Below, piece after piece: positions 42,919-51,680 of a stretch of 64,000 bases of DNA. Made by a program: the position numbers and the translations under genes. The DNA lies in NCBI RefSeq assembly GCF_015910535.1, contig NZ_JACBJG010000005.1, positions 62,001 to 126,000 of the forward strand. Direction: 5' to 3'. This DNA comes from Saccharomonospora sp. NB11. GTDB lineage: Bacteria > Actinomycetota > Actinomycetes > Mycobacteriales > Pseudonocardiaceae. The notes under the pieces were generated by a model that saw only the letters and a list, made by a program, of their open reading frames with translations, did no database searches and was not told the DNA's origin. How positions within the stretch are numbered: position 1 is the first letter of the stretch; the number at the start of each line of letters is the position of its first letter.

Positions 42919-43391
42919 CGTCCGCTCTCCGAGTCCTCGGGTGCGCGGGCGTCGACCACGGGACCGTCCGCCTGATCGGCATTCTGCGCGGGCCCCACTC
43001 CCCGCGTCGCATCGTCGGCGAAGAAATCCTCGTCGGGCGGCGCCGGTTCGGTGCCTTCGGTCACGTCGTCGACAGATTCGTCCAACTCGGCGTCCGGCGT
43101 GGCGGCGACGGTTTCGGGCGTGTCGGCACCGATGTCGGCTGAGACGTCCGGCACTTCCTGACGCACCCGTTCCTCCAACGGCTCGCCCTGCCGCTGCTCG
43201 AACGGAGTCATGCCGTAACGGTCGGCTTCGCTCCAGTGCTCCGGCGGGTCCATTCCCTCTTCGAGCGGGTCGAGCCGGATTCGATCCTCGTCGAGGTCTT
43301 CCGCGCTGTTCAGAGCGGCCGGATCGGACTCGACGCTGTCGGGCATCCCGCTGTCCTGCGGGGGAGTCACCGGTTCGCTACCGTCACTCAT
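42915..43391 (-). CDS. DUF5709 protein
   Basis: This 158-residue protein is very acidic, with the DUF5709 core LDEDRIRLDPLEEGMDPPEHWSEADRYGMTPFEQRQGEPLEERVRQEVPD (about residues 33-82). Low-complexity acidic regions flank it, and much of it is probably disordered. The function is unknown; the family is restricted to actinomycetes. I chose the ATG at 43391 because GGGAGG lies 6 bases upstream, while a nearer in-frame ATG would be too close to it. Two perfect palindromes lie upstream in the gap before the STAS gene. Confidence 0.88.
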   Translation of the reverse strand: MSDGSEPVTPPQDSGMPDSVESDPAALNSAEDLDEDRIRLDPLEEGMDPPEHWSEADRYGMTPFEQRQGEPLEERVRQEVPDVSADIGADTPETVAATPDAELDESVDDVTEGTEPAPPDEDFFADDATRGVGPAQNADQADGPVVDARAPEDSESGR

Positions 43392-43460
43392 CGGCATCCT
43401 CCCTGTGACCTGAGTGGCTTCCCGTCGTCGCGAGCTACCCCGGTACCCACGGACCGCGAC

Positions 43461-43479
43461 TTTCAAACGGCGTTTGAAA
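43461..43479. promoter_or_regulatory. Perfect 19-bp palindrome upstream of the DUF5709 gene
   Basis: TTTCAAACG and CGTTTGAAA flank a central G, giving an exact palindrome at 43461-43479. It lies 70 bp upstream of the DUF5709 start and 190 bp from the divergent STAS gene. An AT-rich perfect palindrome in a GC-rich genome is a strong sign of a protein-binding site. The 43392-43669 region holds this site, a second palindrome and two promoters, no gene. Confidence 0.55.
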
Positions 43480-43525
43480 TCCCTGTGAGCAGAACACGGA
43501 AAAGGTTGCGCGGCACGCGGCGCGG

Positions 43526-43540
43526 TTCCTACGGTAGGAA
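43526..43540. promoter_or_regulatory. Second palindrome in the DUF5709/STAS intergenic region
   Basis: TTCCTAC and GTAGGAA flank a central G, a perfect 15-bp palindrome. GGTAGGAA also recurs at about 43580. It may be a second operator or part of the STAS gene promoter. Confidence 0.4.
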
Positions 43541-43669
43541 GGGCTGCGGAAATCGAACCTTCGACAGCCCGTGAATCAGGTAGGAATTTTCGGGTCTCAC
43601 GCACATCCTCGCGTCATTCCCTTCTCTCCCTGCCTGTGCGCCCTGTCCGAACGCTACGGAGGGACAACA

Positions 43670-44092
43670 GTGCGTAGCACCGACCCCCACACCCTGACCT
43701 CTCAGTCGACGCCAGCCGAACAGCCCCGATCGCTGGACAGCCACGGCATGCGCGTCGACGCCGAACGACGGTCGGGCAACGTCGTGCTCGCACACGTCTC
43801 CGGTGAGGTCGACCTGCTGTCGGCGCCCCAGTTGCGCCAGTGGGTCGAGCAGAACGTCACCGACTCGGACGGCCTCGTCCTCGATCTCGACGGCATCGGC
43901 TTCCTCGGCTCGGCGGGACTGTCCGTCCTGGCCGAACTGTCGGAGCGCGCCGCGAACGACGCGATCACGTGGGCGATCGTCGCCACCAAGCGCGTCGTGC
44001 TGCGTCCGTTGGAAGCGACCGGTCTCGTGTCGCAGATGCCCGTGTACGAGAACGTCGACGACGCCGTGAAGGCCGTCGCCGGAGCCGAGTGA
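43670..44092 (+). CDS. STAS-domain anti-sigma factor antagonist
   Basis: This 140-residue protein has a 30-residue N-terminal tail and a STAS domain (VLAHVSGEVDLLSAPQLRQWV, then LVLDLDGIGFLGSAGLSVLAEL, about residues 40-90). The GSAG serine is the usual phosphorylation site that controls binding to an anti-sigma kinase. It would release an alternative sigma factor under stress. The GTG at 43670 has GGAGGG seven bases upstream. No anti-sigma kinase gene is adjacent. Confidence 0.9.
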   Translation: MRSTDPHTLTSQSTPAEQPRSLDSHGMRVDAERRSGNVVLAHVSGEVDLLSAPQLRQWVEQNVTDSDGLVLDLDGIGFLGSAGLSVLAELSERAANDAITWAIVATKRVVLRPLEATGLVSQMPVYENVDDAVKAVAGAE

Positions 44093-44141
44093 GCTCGCGT
44101 CGTCGCCGGGCCTGGCGGCGACGACGCCCACTCCCGTTCTC

Positions 44142-44486
44142 GTGACCGAACGCCCCGACGAGACCGACCCGGACTACCGGTTCACCCTCGCCAACGAACG
44201 CACGTTCCTGGCATGGATTCGCACCTCGCTGGGACTCGTCGCGGGCGGGGTGGCGGTGCATCAACTGGTGCCCGGGCTCGCCAACGAGACCGCGCGCACT
44301 CTGCTCGCGACGCTCTGCATTGCCCTGGCGATACTGCTCGCCGCGGCGTCGTACCCACGGTGGTGGCGGGTCCAACGCGCCATGAGGCGCGGTGAACCAT
44401 TGCCTCGCAGTCCGCTGCTGCCCGTCGTCTCGGTGGTCGTGCTGGTGATCACCCTCGTCGCGGCCATCCTGGTGGTGGCCGGATGA
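44142..44486 (+). CDS. DUF202 (YidH-family) membrane protein, first of a pair
   Basis: This 114-residue protein has the YidH/DUF202 signature FTLANERTFLAWIRTSLGLVAGGVAVHQ (about residues 14-41) and three transmembrane segments (about residues 26-46, 55-70 and 91-112). The function of the family is not established. Its stop overlaps the start of a second DUF202 gene in ATGA, so the two are likely to form a complex. No ribosome-binding site is obvious for the GTG start. Confidence 0.85.
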   Translation: MTERPDETDPDYRFTLANERTFLAWIRTSLGLVAGGVAVHQLVPGLANETARTLLATLCIALAILLAAASYPRWWRVQRAMRRGEPLPRSPLLPVVSVVVLVITLVAAILVVAG

Positions 44487-44791
44487 GCGACGACCCGGCA
44501 CGCGGACTTCCGTCCGAACGCACCGGCCTCGCCTGGCAGCGCAGCGCTCTCGGCGCGGGCGTCGTGTCGCTGCTGCTGCTCTACCACACCGCGCGCACGG
44601 GCTGGGGGCTGCTCACCGGAGCCGTTGTGTGCACGGCGCTCGCCGCCGTCCTGCTCACCGTGGTCGGCACCGTCCGCGACCGGGAGCTTCGCCGCCCCAC
44701 TCCCCGGCAGGCACCCGCGTCGGCGCTGCTCGCGGTCGCCGCCCTCGTCGGCCTCACCGGCGTGTTCGCCCTGTTCTCCCTTCCCTGGTGA
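44483..44791 (+). CDS. DUF202-family membrane protein, second of a pair
   Basis: This 102-residue protein has the related signature LPSERTGLAWQRSALGAGVVSLLLLYH (about residues 9-35) and three hydrophobic segments. It begins inside the stop of the first DUF202 gene. Paired small DUF202 proteins occur often in actinomycetes; they probably work together in the membrane. Confidence 0.85.
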   Translation: MSDDPARGLPSERTGLAWQRSALGAGVVSLLLLYHTARTGWGLLTGAVVCTALAAVLLTVVGTVRDRELRRPTPRQAPASALLAVAALVGLTGVFALFSLPW

Positions 44792-44912
44792 CCCTGCCGC
44801 GCGCCTTGGTCCGGGCCCCGGCGACGACCTAGCATGGCGAACACGGCCGGGCTCGACTCGCTGCGGCCGGACATCCGAGACGCCACCGCGCCGCACCGAC
44901 GGCGCGTCCCGT

Positions 44913-45611
44913 GTGGAGTCGCCAGTGCCGTCGCTTTCGTTCCCGCCGCCCGTGTCCCCGGGCCTCGCACCGACGGTGCCACTGCCCCGCAGCGCACCGG
45001 CCGTGCCCGTGTCGACGAGCGCTGTCACCGCCCGCCTCAGCACGTCCCAGGTCGATCCCGTGGTGCACGACGCCGCCCAAGGTGACGCGGCGGCCATCCA
45101 GGCGTTGACCAGCATGATCGCCCCGGCCGTGACCCGGTACTGCCGCTCGCGGCTGGGTTCTCGCGACTTCGGGCCCGTCTGCGCCGAGGACGTGGCCCAG
45201 GACATCTGCGTCGCCGTGCTCCAGGCGTTGCCGCACTATCGCGATCGGGGCGGCTCGTTTCTGTTCGTGGTCCGGGCGATCGCGTCGAACAAGGTGGCCG
45301 ACGTGTTCCGCCGCGCCGCGCGCGAACGAAGCCACCCCACGCCCGAGCCACCCGAGACCCCCGCGGACGACCGGGACGATCCGGAGCGACGGCTGGTGAA
45401 CGCCGACCTGGGACACCGGTTGAGTCGGTTGCTGCGACACCTGCCGAGTCGACAACGCGACGTCCTCGTGCTGCGACTCGTCGTCGGGCTGTCCGCGGCC
45501 GAGACGGCCCGTACATTGGGGCTGTCACCGGGGAACGTGCGTACCTGTCAGCACCGCGCGTTGGCGACACTGCGCGCGCTGGCTCCACCCGGCTCGTTGC
45601 AGCCGCCGTGA
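44913..45611 (+). CDS. RNA polymerase sigma factor, ECF-like
   Basis: This protein (about 232 residues if started here) has region 2 (RYCRSRLGSRDFGPVCAEDVAQDICVAVLQALPHYRDRGGSFLFVVRAIASNKVADVFRRA) and region 4 (LPSRQRDVLVLRLVVGLSAAETARTLGLSPGNVRTCQHRALATL). The VVRAIASNKVADVFR block resembles ShbA, the sigma factor that drives the principal sigma gene in Streptomyces; I give no symbol because this is from memory. The start is uncertain: the GTG at 44913 has no clear ribosome-binding site, and GTGs at 45003 and 45009 would remove a Pro/Ser-rich leader. No anti-sigma gene is adjacent. Confidence 0.85.
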   Translation: MESPVPSLSFPPPVSPGLAPTVPLPRSAPAVPVSTSAVTARLSTSQVDPVVHDAAQGDAAAIQALTSMIAPAVTRYCRSRLGSRDFGPVCAEDVAQDICVAVLQALPHYRDRGGSFLFVVRAIASNKVADVFRRAARERSHPTPEPPETPADDRDDPERRLVNADLGHRLSRLLRHLPSRQRDVLVLRLVVGLSAAETARTLGLSPGNVRTCQHRALATLRALAPPGSLQPP

Positions 45612-45614
45612 CCG

Positions 45615-46598
45615 TCAGCCCCGCGCCGCCTCGCGGAGCGCGGGCAGCAGCTCCCGTTCCGCGGCGGTGAGGAAGTCCTCCTGGTGCTCCCCGCCGATCT
45701 GCACCAACGCGAGGTCGGTGAAGCCCGCCTCGACGAACGGTCGAGCCGACTCGACCACCCGGTCCACGTCGGCACCGCAGGGGATAGCGGCCGCCACGTC
45801 GTCCGGCGTCACGAACTGCGTGGCCGCGGCGAAGGCCTGCGTTCCCGGGAGCTCGGCGTTGACCTTCCACCCGCCGGCGAACCAGCGGAACTGGTCGTGC
45901 GCCCTGGCGACGGCGGCGTCGCGATCGGTGTCCCAGCACACGGGGAGTTGGCCGATCTTGCGGGAGGGCTCGGCGTTGCTCGCCGCCCGCACCTCGTCCC
46001 ACAGCGAACACAGCCACGGCTCCGGCTGCACGGCCACCAGTGCGTCCGCCAACGGCGCGAAACGGCGGATCGACGCCTCCCCCGAGACGGCGACACCGAC
46101 AGGAGGGCGGACGTCCGGTAGGTCCCATAGCTTCGCGGAGTCGACCCGGTAGTGCTCACCCGCGAAGTTCGTGTACCCGCCGTCGAAGAGGTCGTCGATG
46201 ATCCGCAGCGCCTCACCGAGCATGGCGTGGCGCACGTTCACCGGGGGCCAGCCGGCCCCCACCACGTGTTCGTTGAGGTTCTCCCCCGCGCCGAGCCCCA
46301 GCAGGAAACGGCCGTCGGACAACAGTTGGATCGTCGCCGCCTTCTGCGCCACCACCGCCGGGTGGTACCGCATGATCGGGCACGTCACGTAACTCATCAG
46401 CTCCACGCGCTCGGTCGCGTGCGCCACCGCGCCGAGCACGCTCCAGGCGTAGGGGGCGTGCCCCTGGGAGTCCAGCCACGGCGAGTAGTGGTCGCTCATC
46501 ACCTCGAAGTCGAAACCCGCCTGCTCGGCACGGACCGCGTGCCCGACGAGAGCACGCGGTCCGGACTGCTCGGTGAGCAACGTGTACCCCAGCCGCAC
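45615..46598 (-). CDS. F420-dependent luciferase-like oxidoreductase
   Basis: This 327-residue protein is a luciferase-like monooxygenase-fold enzyme. It has VRLGYTLLTEQ at the start, HAVRAEQAGFDFEVMSDHYSPWL (about residues 20-42), LGLGAGENLNEHVVG and GVAVSGEASIRRFAPLADA. These match the actinomycete TIGR03557 group of F420-dependent oxidoreductases. The GTG at 46598 follows AAGGGG at six bases. It lies 44 bp downstream of the WhiB gene on the same strand. The substrate is unknown. Confidence 0.87.
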   Translation of the reverse strand: MRLGYTLLTEQSGPRALVGHAVRAEQAGFDFEVMSDHYSPWLDSQGHAPYAWSVLGAVAHATERVELMSYVTCPIMRYHPAVVAQKAATIQLLSDGRFLLGLGAGENLNEHVVGAGWPPVNVRHAMLGEALRIIDDLFDGGYTNFAGEHYRVDSAKLWDLPDVRPPVGVAVSGEASIRRFAPLADALVAVQPEPWLCSLWDEVRAASNAEPSRKIGQLPVCWDTDRDAAVARAHDQFRWFAGGWKVNAELPGTQAFAAATQFVTPDDVAAAIPCGADVDRVVESARPFVEAGFTDLALVQIGGEHQEDFLTAAERELLPALREAARG

Positions 46599-46642
46599 CG
46601 GATCCCCTTCCGACGACGGACGACGAACGACGGCGCCCGACG

Positions 46643-46939
46643 TCAGGCCGTCGGCTGCAGCTTCTTGCGTCGGGCGATCGCCTCGCGGCGCTCCGTCTCG
46701 TCGAGCCCGCCCCAGACGCCGAACGGCTCCTGCACCGTCAGCGCGTGATGCCGGCACTGCACGATCACCGGGCAGGTACGGCAGATCTCCTTGGCGCGCG
46801 CGACCCGGTCGGCACGCGCGAAACCGCGTTCTCCGTCAGGATGGAAGAACACGGAGCTGTCGAGATTCCGGCAATTGCCGTGTCGCTGCCACTCCCAGAC
46901 CTCGGCGACGGGAGTGGGCAGGCGAGACGTGTCGGCCAT
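46643..46939 (-). CDS. WhiB-family transcriptional regulator
   Basis: This 98-residue protein has the WhiB layout: C23, C53, C56 and C62 for a [4Fe-4S] cluster, the GVWGG turn (residues 74-78) and a basic C-terminal tail (RREAIARRKKLQP) for DNA contact. WhiB proteins respond to nitric oxide or oxygen and act on the principal sigma factor region. The subfamily cannot be assigned with certainty. The ATG at 46939 follows GGAGGTG; a GTG at 46951 overlaps the ribosome-binding site and is less likely. Confidence 0.95.
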   Translation of the reverse strand: MADTSRLPTPVAEVWEWQRHGNCRNLDSSVFFHPDGERGFARADRVARAKEICRTCPVIVQCRHHALTVQEPFGVWGGLDETERREAIARRKKLQPTA

Positions 46940-47014
46940 CGGTGGTGTCACCTCCGTGCTCGTTCGAACCGCGTCAGTGGGGGCCGTTTACCCCGGTTGC
47001 GAGAAGCTCACACC

Positions 47015-47197
47015 TCAGGTACCCGGACGGAATTCCTCGTCCTCGTCGTGCGGGACCGGAGTGGCCTGGTCCGCGGCGTCGGCAGGATCGGCCTCCAGCG
47101 GCACGTGCGGCTCGACCGGGTGATCGGTCGGGTCGATGACGGGAAGCTGCTGCTCGGAGACGTCCGCCTCGGGAGCCAGGTCGTGGTTCTCGGTCAT
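47015..47197 (-). CDS. Small acidic hypothetical protein
   Basis: This 60-residue protein is acidic and Pro-rich (MTENHDLAPEADVSEQQLPV, then many D, E and P) with no hydrophobic core, so it is probably disordered. It lies 75 bp upstream of whiB on the same strand. The codon use looks coding, but no ribosome-binding site is visible and no family is recognised. Confidence 0.5.
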   Translation of the reverse strand: MTENHDLAPEADVSEQQLPVIDPTDHPVEPHVPLEADPADAADQATPVPHDEDEEFRPGT

Positions 47198-47343
47198 GAT
47201 CGAGCAAGTACCCCGGCGTGACGCCTTTCAATCGGCGATGCGCCGAAGGGCGCCTCCGACCGGCTTGACTCTCGTCACGCTCAGCAGCGTTGGCCCCTAC
47301 GACGTGTTACGCATAGGACAACCGGACACGTTGGAGGGACGCC

Positions 47344-48519
47344 ATGGGCGAGCGGCAGTACGACCTCGTCCTCTTCGGAGGCACGGGGTTCACCGGCGGG
47401 CTCACCGCGGAGTACCTCGCCCGCAACGCTCCCGACGGCACCCGCTGGGCCCTCGCCGGACGCAACCGTGCCAAGCTCGCAGCCCTGCGCGACCGGCTGA
47501 CCCGCCTCGACCCGAACTGCGCCGAGCTGCCCCTGCTCGACGCCGACATCACCGACCCGGAGTCGTTGCGCCGCCTCGCGGAGAGCACCCGAGTCGTGAT
47601 CACCACGGTGGGCCCCTACCTGGAGTACGGCGAACCGCTCGTGGCAGCGTGCGCCCGCAGCGGCACCGACTACGTCGACCTCACCGGCGAGCCGGAGTTC
47701 GTCGACCGCATGTACCTCGCCCATCACGAGACGGCGCGGGCCACCGGGGCCCGCCTCGTGCACGCCTGCGGCTTCGACTCGATCCCCTACGACCTCGGGG
47801 TGTACTTCACCGTGCAGCACCTGCCGAGGTCCGTGCCGCTGACGGTGGAGGGTCAGGTCAGGGCGCACGCGGAGTTCTCCGGCGGCACCTACGCCTCCGC
47901 GCTCACCGCGTTCGCCCGATCGACGCAGATGGCGCAGACCGCGCGACACCGCCGGGAGGCCGAGCCGCGTCCCCGTGACCGGCGCATCCGGGTGTCGAGC
48001 GGGCTGTTGTACCGCGACCGGGAGGTCGGTCGGTGGATGGTGCCGCTGCCCACGATCGACCCGCAGATCGTCGGCCGCTCCGCCGCCGCGCTCGACCGCT
48101 ACGGTCCCGCCTTCACCTACCGTCACTACGCGTCCGTGAAGCGGGGACCGACGATCGTCGCGGCCGGGCTCGGACTGGCCGTGCTCGGCGCGCTCGCGCA
48201 GTTCCCGGCGGCCCGCACGGCGTTGAGCAGGCTGCGCAAGCCGGGGCAAGGGCCGAGCGAACACCGTCGCCTGCAGTCCTGGTTCTCCGTGCGTTTCGTC
48301 GGCGAGGGCGGCGGCGAGCGGGTCGTCACCGAGTTCGCCGGGGGCGACCCCGGTTACGACGAGACCGCGAAGATGCTGGCCGAGTCGGCCCTGTGCCTGG
48401 CCTTCGACGAGCTGCCCGCCACGTCCGGTCAGGTCACCACGGCGGTGGCCATGGGTGACGCGCTGCTGAACCGTCTCGCGCGGGCGGGACTCACCATCCG
48501 CGTCGTACAGCGCGGGTGA
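47344..48519 (+). CDS. Saccharopine dehydrogenase-like enoyl reductase
   Basis: This 391-residue protein starts YDLVLFGGTGFTGGLTAEYLARNAPDGTRWALAGRNRAKL, an NAD(P)-binding Rossmann fold of the saccharopine dehydrogenase type. It continues with VITTVGPYLEYGEPLVAACARSGTDYVDLTGEPEFV, as in the mycobacterial trans-acting enoyl reductase. It may reduce an unsaturated lipid or polyketide-like intermediate, but no biosynthetic partner is nearby. The ATG follows GGAGGGAC. A hydrophobic segment (IVAAGLGLAVLGALAQF, about residues 275-291) could be a membrane contact. Convergent with hemW, 9 bp apart. Confidence 0.88.
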   Translation: MGERQYDLVLFGGTGFTGGLTAEYLARNAPDGTRWALAGRNRAKLAALRDRLTRLDPNCAELPLLDADITDPESLRRLAESTRVVITTVGPYLEYGEPLVAACARSGTDYVDLTGEPEFVDRMYLAHHETARATGARLVHACGFDSIPYDLGVYFTVQHLPRSVPLTVEGQVRAHAEFSGGTYASALTAFARSTQMAQTARHRREAEPRPRDRRIRVSSGLLYRDREVGRWMVPLPTIDPQIVGRSAAALDRYGPAFTYRHYASVKRGPTIVAAGLGLAVLGALAQFPAARTALSRLRKPGQGPSEHRRLQSWFSVRFVGEGGGERVVTEFAGGDPGYDETAKMLAESALCLAFDELPATSGQVTTAVAMGDALLNRLARAGLTIRVVQRG

Positions 48520-48528
48520 CGTCGCCGC

Positions 48529-49728
48529 TCACGCCGTCACGAGTCGACGCACGACGGCGTCGGCGAGCAGACGTCCCCGGTCGGTGAGCACGGCCCGCCC
48601 CGCTGCCAGCGCACCGTCGTCGAGCAGCCCGTCGGCCACCGCGCGGCGCGCCTCCCGCACTCCTCCGGCATCCAGCGCGTCCAAGGGCAACCCCTCGGCC
48701 AGGCGCAGTTCGAGCATCACGCGCTCCAGGTGGATCTCCTCGTCGCCGAGCCGCTCGTACCCGGCCACCGGAAGCGTTCCGCCGGCCAGCACCGAGGAGT
48801 ACCGCGCGGGGTGCTTGAGGTTCCACCAGCGCACGCCGCCGACGTGGCTGTGCGCCCCGGGACCCGCTCCCCACCAGTCACCGCCGAGCCAGTAGCCCAG
48901 GTTGTGGCGGCAGCGCGCCTGCGGTGACGATGCCCAGTTCGACACCTCGTACCAGTGCAGCCCCGCCGACGAGAGCATCGAGTCGATCAGTTCGTAGTCC
49001 TCGGCGAGGACGTCGTCGTCCGGAGCGGGCAGCTCGCCACGGCGCACCCGGCGCGCGAGCGCCGTGCCCTCCTCGACGATCAGCGCGTACGCCGACACGT
49101 GGTCGACCCCCGCATCGAGCACCGCCTCCACCGAGGCCCGCAGGTCCGAGGTGCGCTCGCCGGGCGTGCCGTAGATGAGGTCGAGGTTCACGTGCTCGAA
49201 CCCGGCCTGGCGCGCCTCGACGGCGGCACGCACGGGGCGTCCAGGGGTGTGCACCCGGTCGAGCACCGTGAGGACGTGCTTGGCCGTCGACTGCATGCCC
49301 AGCGAGACCCGCGTGTACCCGGCCTCGCGCAACCCGGCGAAGAACTCCGGCGAGGTGGACTCGGGGTTCGACTCCGTGGTCACCTCGGCCTCGGGAGCGA
49401 GACCGAACGCCGACCGCACGGCGTCCAGCACCTGACCCAGTCCGTCCGCGCCGAGCAACGACGGGGTGCCGCCGCCCACGAACACCGTGTCGGCGGCGGG
49501 CGGCGTGCCGAGCAGTCGCGCGGCCAGGTCGAGCTCGCGGCGCAGACCGTCGAGCCAGGACGCGGGCGAGGCGGCGCTGCCGAGTTCGCCCGCCGTGTAC
49601 GTGTTGAAGTCGCAGTACCCACAGCGCGTCGCGCAGAACGGGACGTGCACGTAGACGCCGAACGGACGGCTGCCCATCCCCCGCACCGCGGCAGGGGGAA
49701 GGTCGAACGAAACGGTCGACTCACCCAC
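48529..49728 (-). CDS. hemW: Radical SAM heme chaperone HemW
   Basis: This 399-residue radical SAM protein has the cluster motif VPFCATRCGYCDF (C32, C36, C39), the VFVGGGTPSLL motif, GMQSTAKHVLTVLDRVH and NLDLIYGTPGE. These are found in HemW, formerly annotated as coproporphyrinogen III oxidase HemN. HemW has a short N terminus and lacks the extra HemN-specific N-terminal residues, as here, and is thought to insert heme into respiratory enzymes. The GTG at 49728 is the most plausible start, without a clear ribosome-binding site. It is divergent from nirA, with 269 bp in between and no gene in that gap. Confidence 0.9.
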   Translation of the reverse strand: MGESTVSFDLPPAAVRGMGSRPFGVYVHVPFCATRCGYCDFNTYTAGELGSAASPASWLDGLRRELDLAARLLGTPPAADTVFVGGGTPSLLGADGLGQVLDAVRSAFGLAPEAEVTTESNPESTSPEFFAGLREAGYTRVSLGMQSTAKHVLTVLDRVHTPGRPVRAAVEARQAGFEHVNLDLIYGTPGERTSDLRASVEAVLDAGVDHVSAYALIVEEGTALARRVRRGELPAPDDDVLAEDYELIDSMLSSAGLHWYEVSNWASSPQARCRHNLGYWLGGDWWGAGPGAHSHVGGVRWWNLKHPARYSSVLAGGTLPVAGYERLGDEEIHLERVMLELRLAEGLPLDALDAGGVREARRAVADGLLDDGALAAGRAVLTDRGRLLADAVVRRLVTA

Positions 49729-49997
49729 CCGACCAGTGTCGCACCCGGCACGTCGATCGAGGTCGGCGGCGTCGCGAGGCGGCTTCCGCCCCGTGCCCGT
49801 CCGGCTCCCGCACGGCCACGTCCCACGATGCGAACCGTCGTGGACGCCTCCCCGGCGCCGTGCGACGGTGACCCGGTGCCGTCGGCAGGGGTGGTCACCG
49901 CAGGTGGCGCCACGTCGACCACCCACGGGGCGACCCGACCGACGGTGCGCACCCGGCATGGACCGCCCACCACGACGCGCCCGGAGGACCCCCGACC

Positions 49998-51680
49998 ATG
50001 GCCCCACCCGCCGGCAGAGCCACCCGTCCCCGCCGTCCTCGCGGTGAAGGCCAGTGGGCTCTCGGCTACCGCGAACCGCTCAACCCCAACGAACGGTCCA
50101 AGAAGGACGATCCGCCGCTGAACGTCCGGCAGCGCATCGAGACCGTGTACGCGCACGGCGGTTTCGACTCCATCGATCCGGCGGATCTCCGAGGCCGCTT
50201 CCGCTGGTACGGCCTCTACACACAGCGCAGGCCCGGCGTCGACGGGGGCCGCACCGCGACGCTGGAGCCCGAGGAGCTGGAGGACCGCTACTTCATGCTG
50301 CGCGTCCGCAGCGACGGCGGCGCGCTCACCACCGACCAACTCGCCCTGCTCGGCGAGGTGTCCCAGACCTACGCCCGCGACACGGCCGACATCACCGACC
50401 GACAGAACATCCAGTACCACTGGATCCGGATCGAGGACGTGCCCACGATCTGGTCGAAGCTGGAAGCGGCGGGGCTGACCACCACCGAGGCGTGCGGGGA
50501 CAGTCCTCGCGTGATCCTCGGTTCGCCCGTGGCGGGCATCGCCGCCGACGAGGTGATCGACGGCACGCCCGCGATCGACGAGATCCGCCGCCGCTACATC
50601 GGAGCGCCCGAGTTCGCCAACCTGCCGCGCAAGTTCAAGACCGCGATCTCCGGACTGGCCGACGTCGCCCACGAGATCCACGACGTCGCGTTCGTGGGTG
50701 TCGAGCACCCCGAGCACGGCCCCGGGTTCGACCTGTGGGTCGGCGGTGGGCTGTCCACCAACCCCATGCTCGGCGTGCGCCTCGGCGCCTGGGTTCCCCT
50801 CGACGACGTCCCCGACGTGTGGGCCGGGGTGATCGGCGTCTTCCGCGACTACGGCTACCGCAGGCTGCGCTCGCGTGCGCGGCTGAAGTTCCTCGTGAAG
50901 GACTGGGGGCCGGAGAAGTTCCGCAGGGTGCTCGAACAGGAGTACCTCGGTCGCGCCCTGCTCGACGGTCCGGCCCCCGCCGTGCCCGACCGCCCGCTCG
51001 ACCACGTCGGCGTGCACCGGCAGAAGGACGGGCTCTACTACGTGGGCGCGGCCCCCGTCGCCGGGCGGGCGTCCGGCTCGATGCTGCTCGCCGCCGCGAA
51101 GGCCGCCGAACGCGCCGGGTCCACGCGGGTACGGCTCACCCCGCAACAGAAGCTCGTGGTGCTGGACGTGCCCGAGTCGCAGCTCGACGGTCTCCGCACC
51201 GCGCTGGCCGAGGCCGGTCTGGACACCGACCCGTCACCCTGGCGACGCGGCGTCATGGCCTGCACCGGCATCGAGTTCTGCAAGCTCGCGATCGTCGAGA
51301 CCAAGGCCCGCGCGGCGGCACTGGTGGCCGAGCTCGAACGCCGCCTCGCCGACCTGCAGGCCGGTCTCGACCACCCCGTGAGCGTGCACCTCAACGGCTG
51401 CCCCAACTCGTGCGCGCGCATCCAGGTGGCCGACATCGGTCTCAAGGGCCAGATCGTCACCGACGCCGACGGCAACCAGGTCGAGGGCTTCCAGGTCCAT
51501 CTCGGCGGAGGTCTCGGGCTGGACGCCGGGTTCGGCCGCAAGCTGCGCCGCCACAAGGTCACCGCGGCCGAACTGCCGGACTACGTGGAACGACTGGTGC
51601 GTACCTATCTCACCCAACGGGCGGACGGCGAACGCTTCGCCCACTGGGTGGCCCGAGCCGAGGAGGCGGCACTGGTATGA
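49998..51680 (+). CDS. nirA: Ferredoxin-dependent sulfite reductase (NirA/SirA type)
   Basis: This 560-residue siroheme enzyme has two halves, each with NIR_SIR domains (DITDRQNIQYHWIRIEDVP near residue 130 and VRLTPQQKLVVLDVPE near residue 376). The [4Fe-4S]-siroheme cysteines are C422, C428, C468 and C472 (CTGIEFCKLA and NGCPNSC). Position at the head of cysH-cysDN indicates sulfite to sulfide reduction rather than nitrite. GGAGG precedes the ATG. It overlaps the zinc-ribbon gene in ATGA. The siroheme it needs would come from the chelatase at the end of this operon. Confidence 0.95.
   Translation: MAPPAGRATRPRRPRGEGQWALGYREPLNPNERSKKDDPPLNVRQRIETVYAHGGFDSIDPADLRGRFRWYGLYTQRRPGVDGGRTATLEPEELEDRYFMLRVRSDGGALTTDQLALLGEVSQTYARDTADITDRQNIQYHWIRIEDVPTIWSKLEAAGLTTTEACGDSPRVILGSPVAGIAADEVIDGTPAIDEIRRRYIGAPEFANLPRKFKTAISGLADVAHEIHDVAFVGVEHPEHGPGFDLWVGGGLSTNPMLGVRLGAWVPLDDVPDVWAGVIGVFRDYGYRRLRSRARLKFLVKDWGPEKFRRVLEQEYLGRALLDGPAPAVPDRPLDHVGVHRQKDGLYYVGAAPVAGRASGSMLLAAAKAAERAGSTRVRLTPQQKLVVLDVPESQLDGLRTALAEAGLDTDPSPWRRGVMACTGIEFCKLAIVETKARAAALVAELERRLADLQAGLDHPVSVHLNGCPNSCARIQVADIGLKGQIVTDADGNQVEGFQVHLGGGLGLDAGFGRKLRRHKVTAAELPDYVERLVRTYLTQRADGERFAHWVARAEEAALV

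Noticed and set aside
44834-45085. Short plus-strand open frame overlapping the sigma factor start
   Set aside because: No ribosome-binding site, basic shadow composition, and the sigma factor frame is well supported.
48529-49728. Oxygen-independent coproporphyrinogen III oxidase HemN
   Set aside because: The N terminus and residue pattern fit HemW, the heme chaperone, rather than true HemN.
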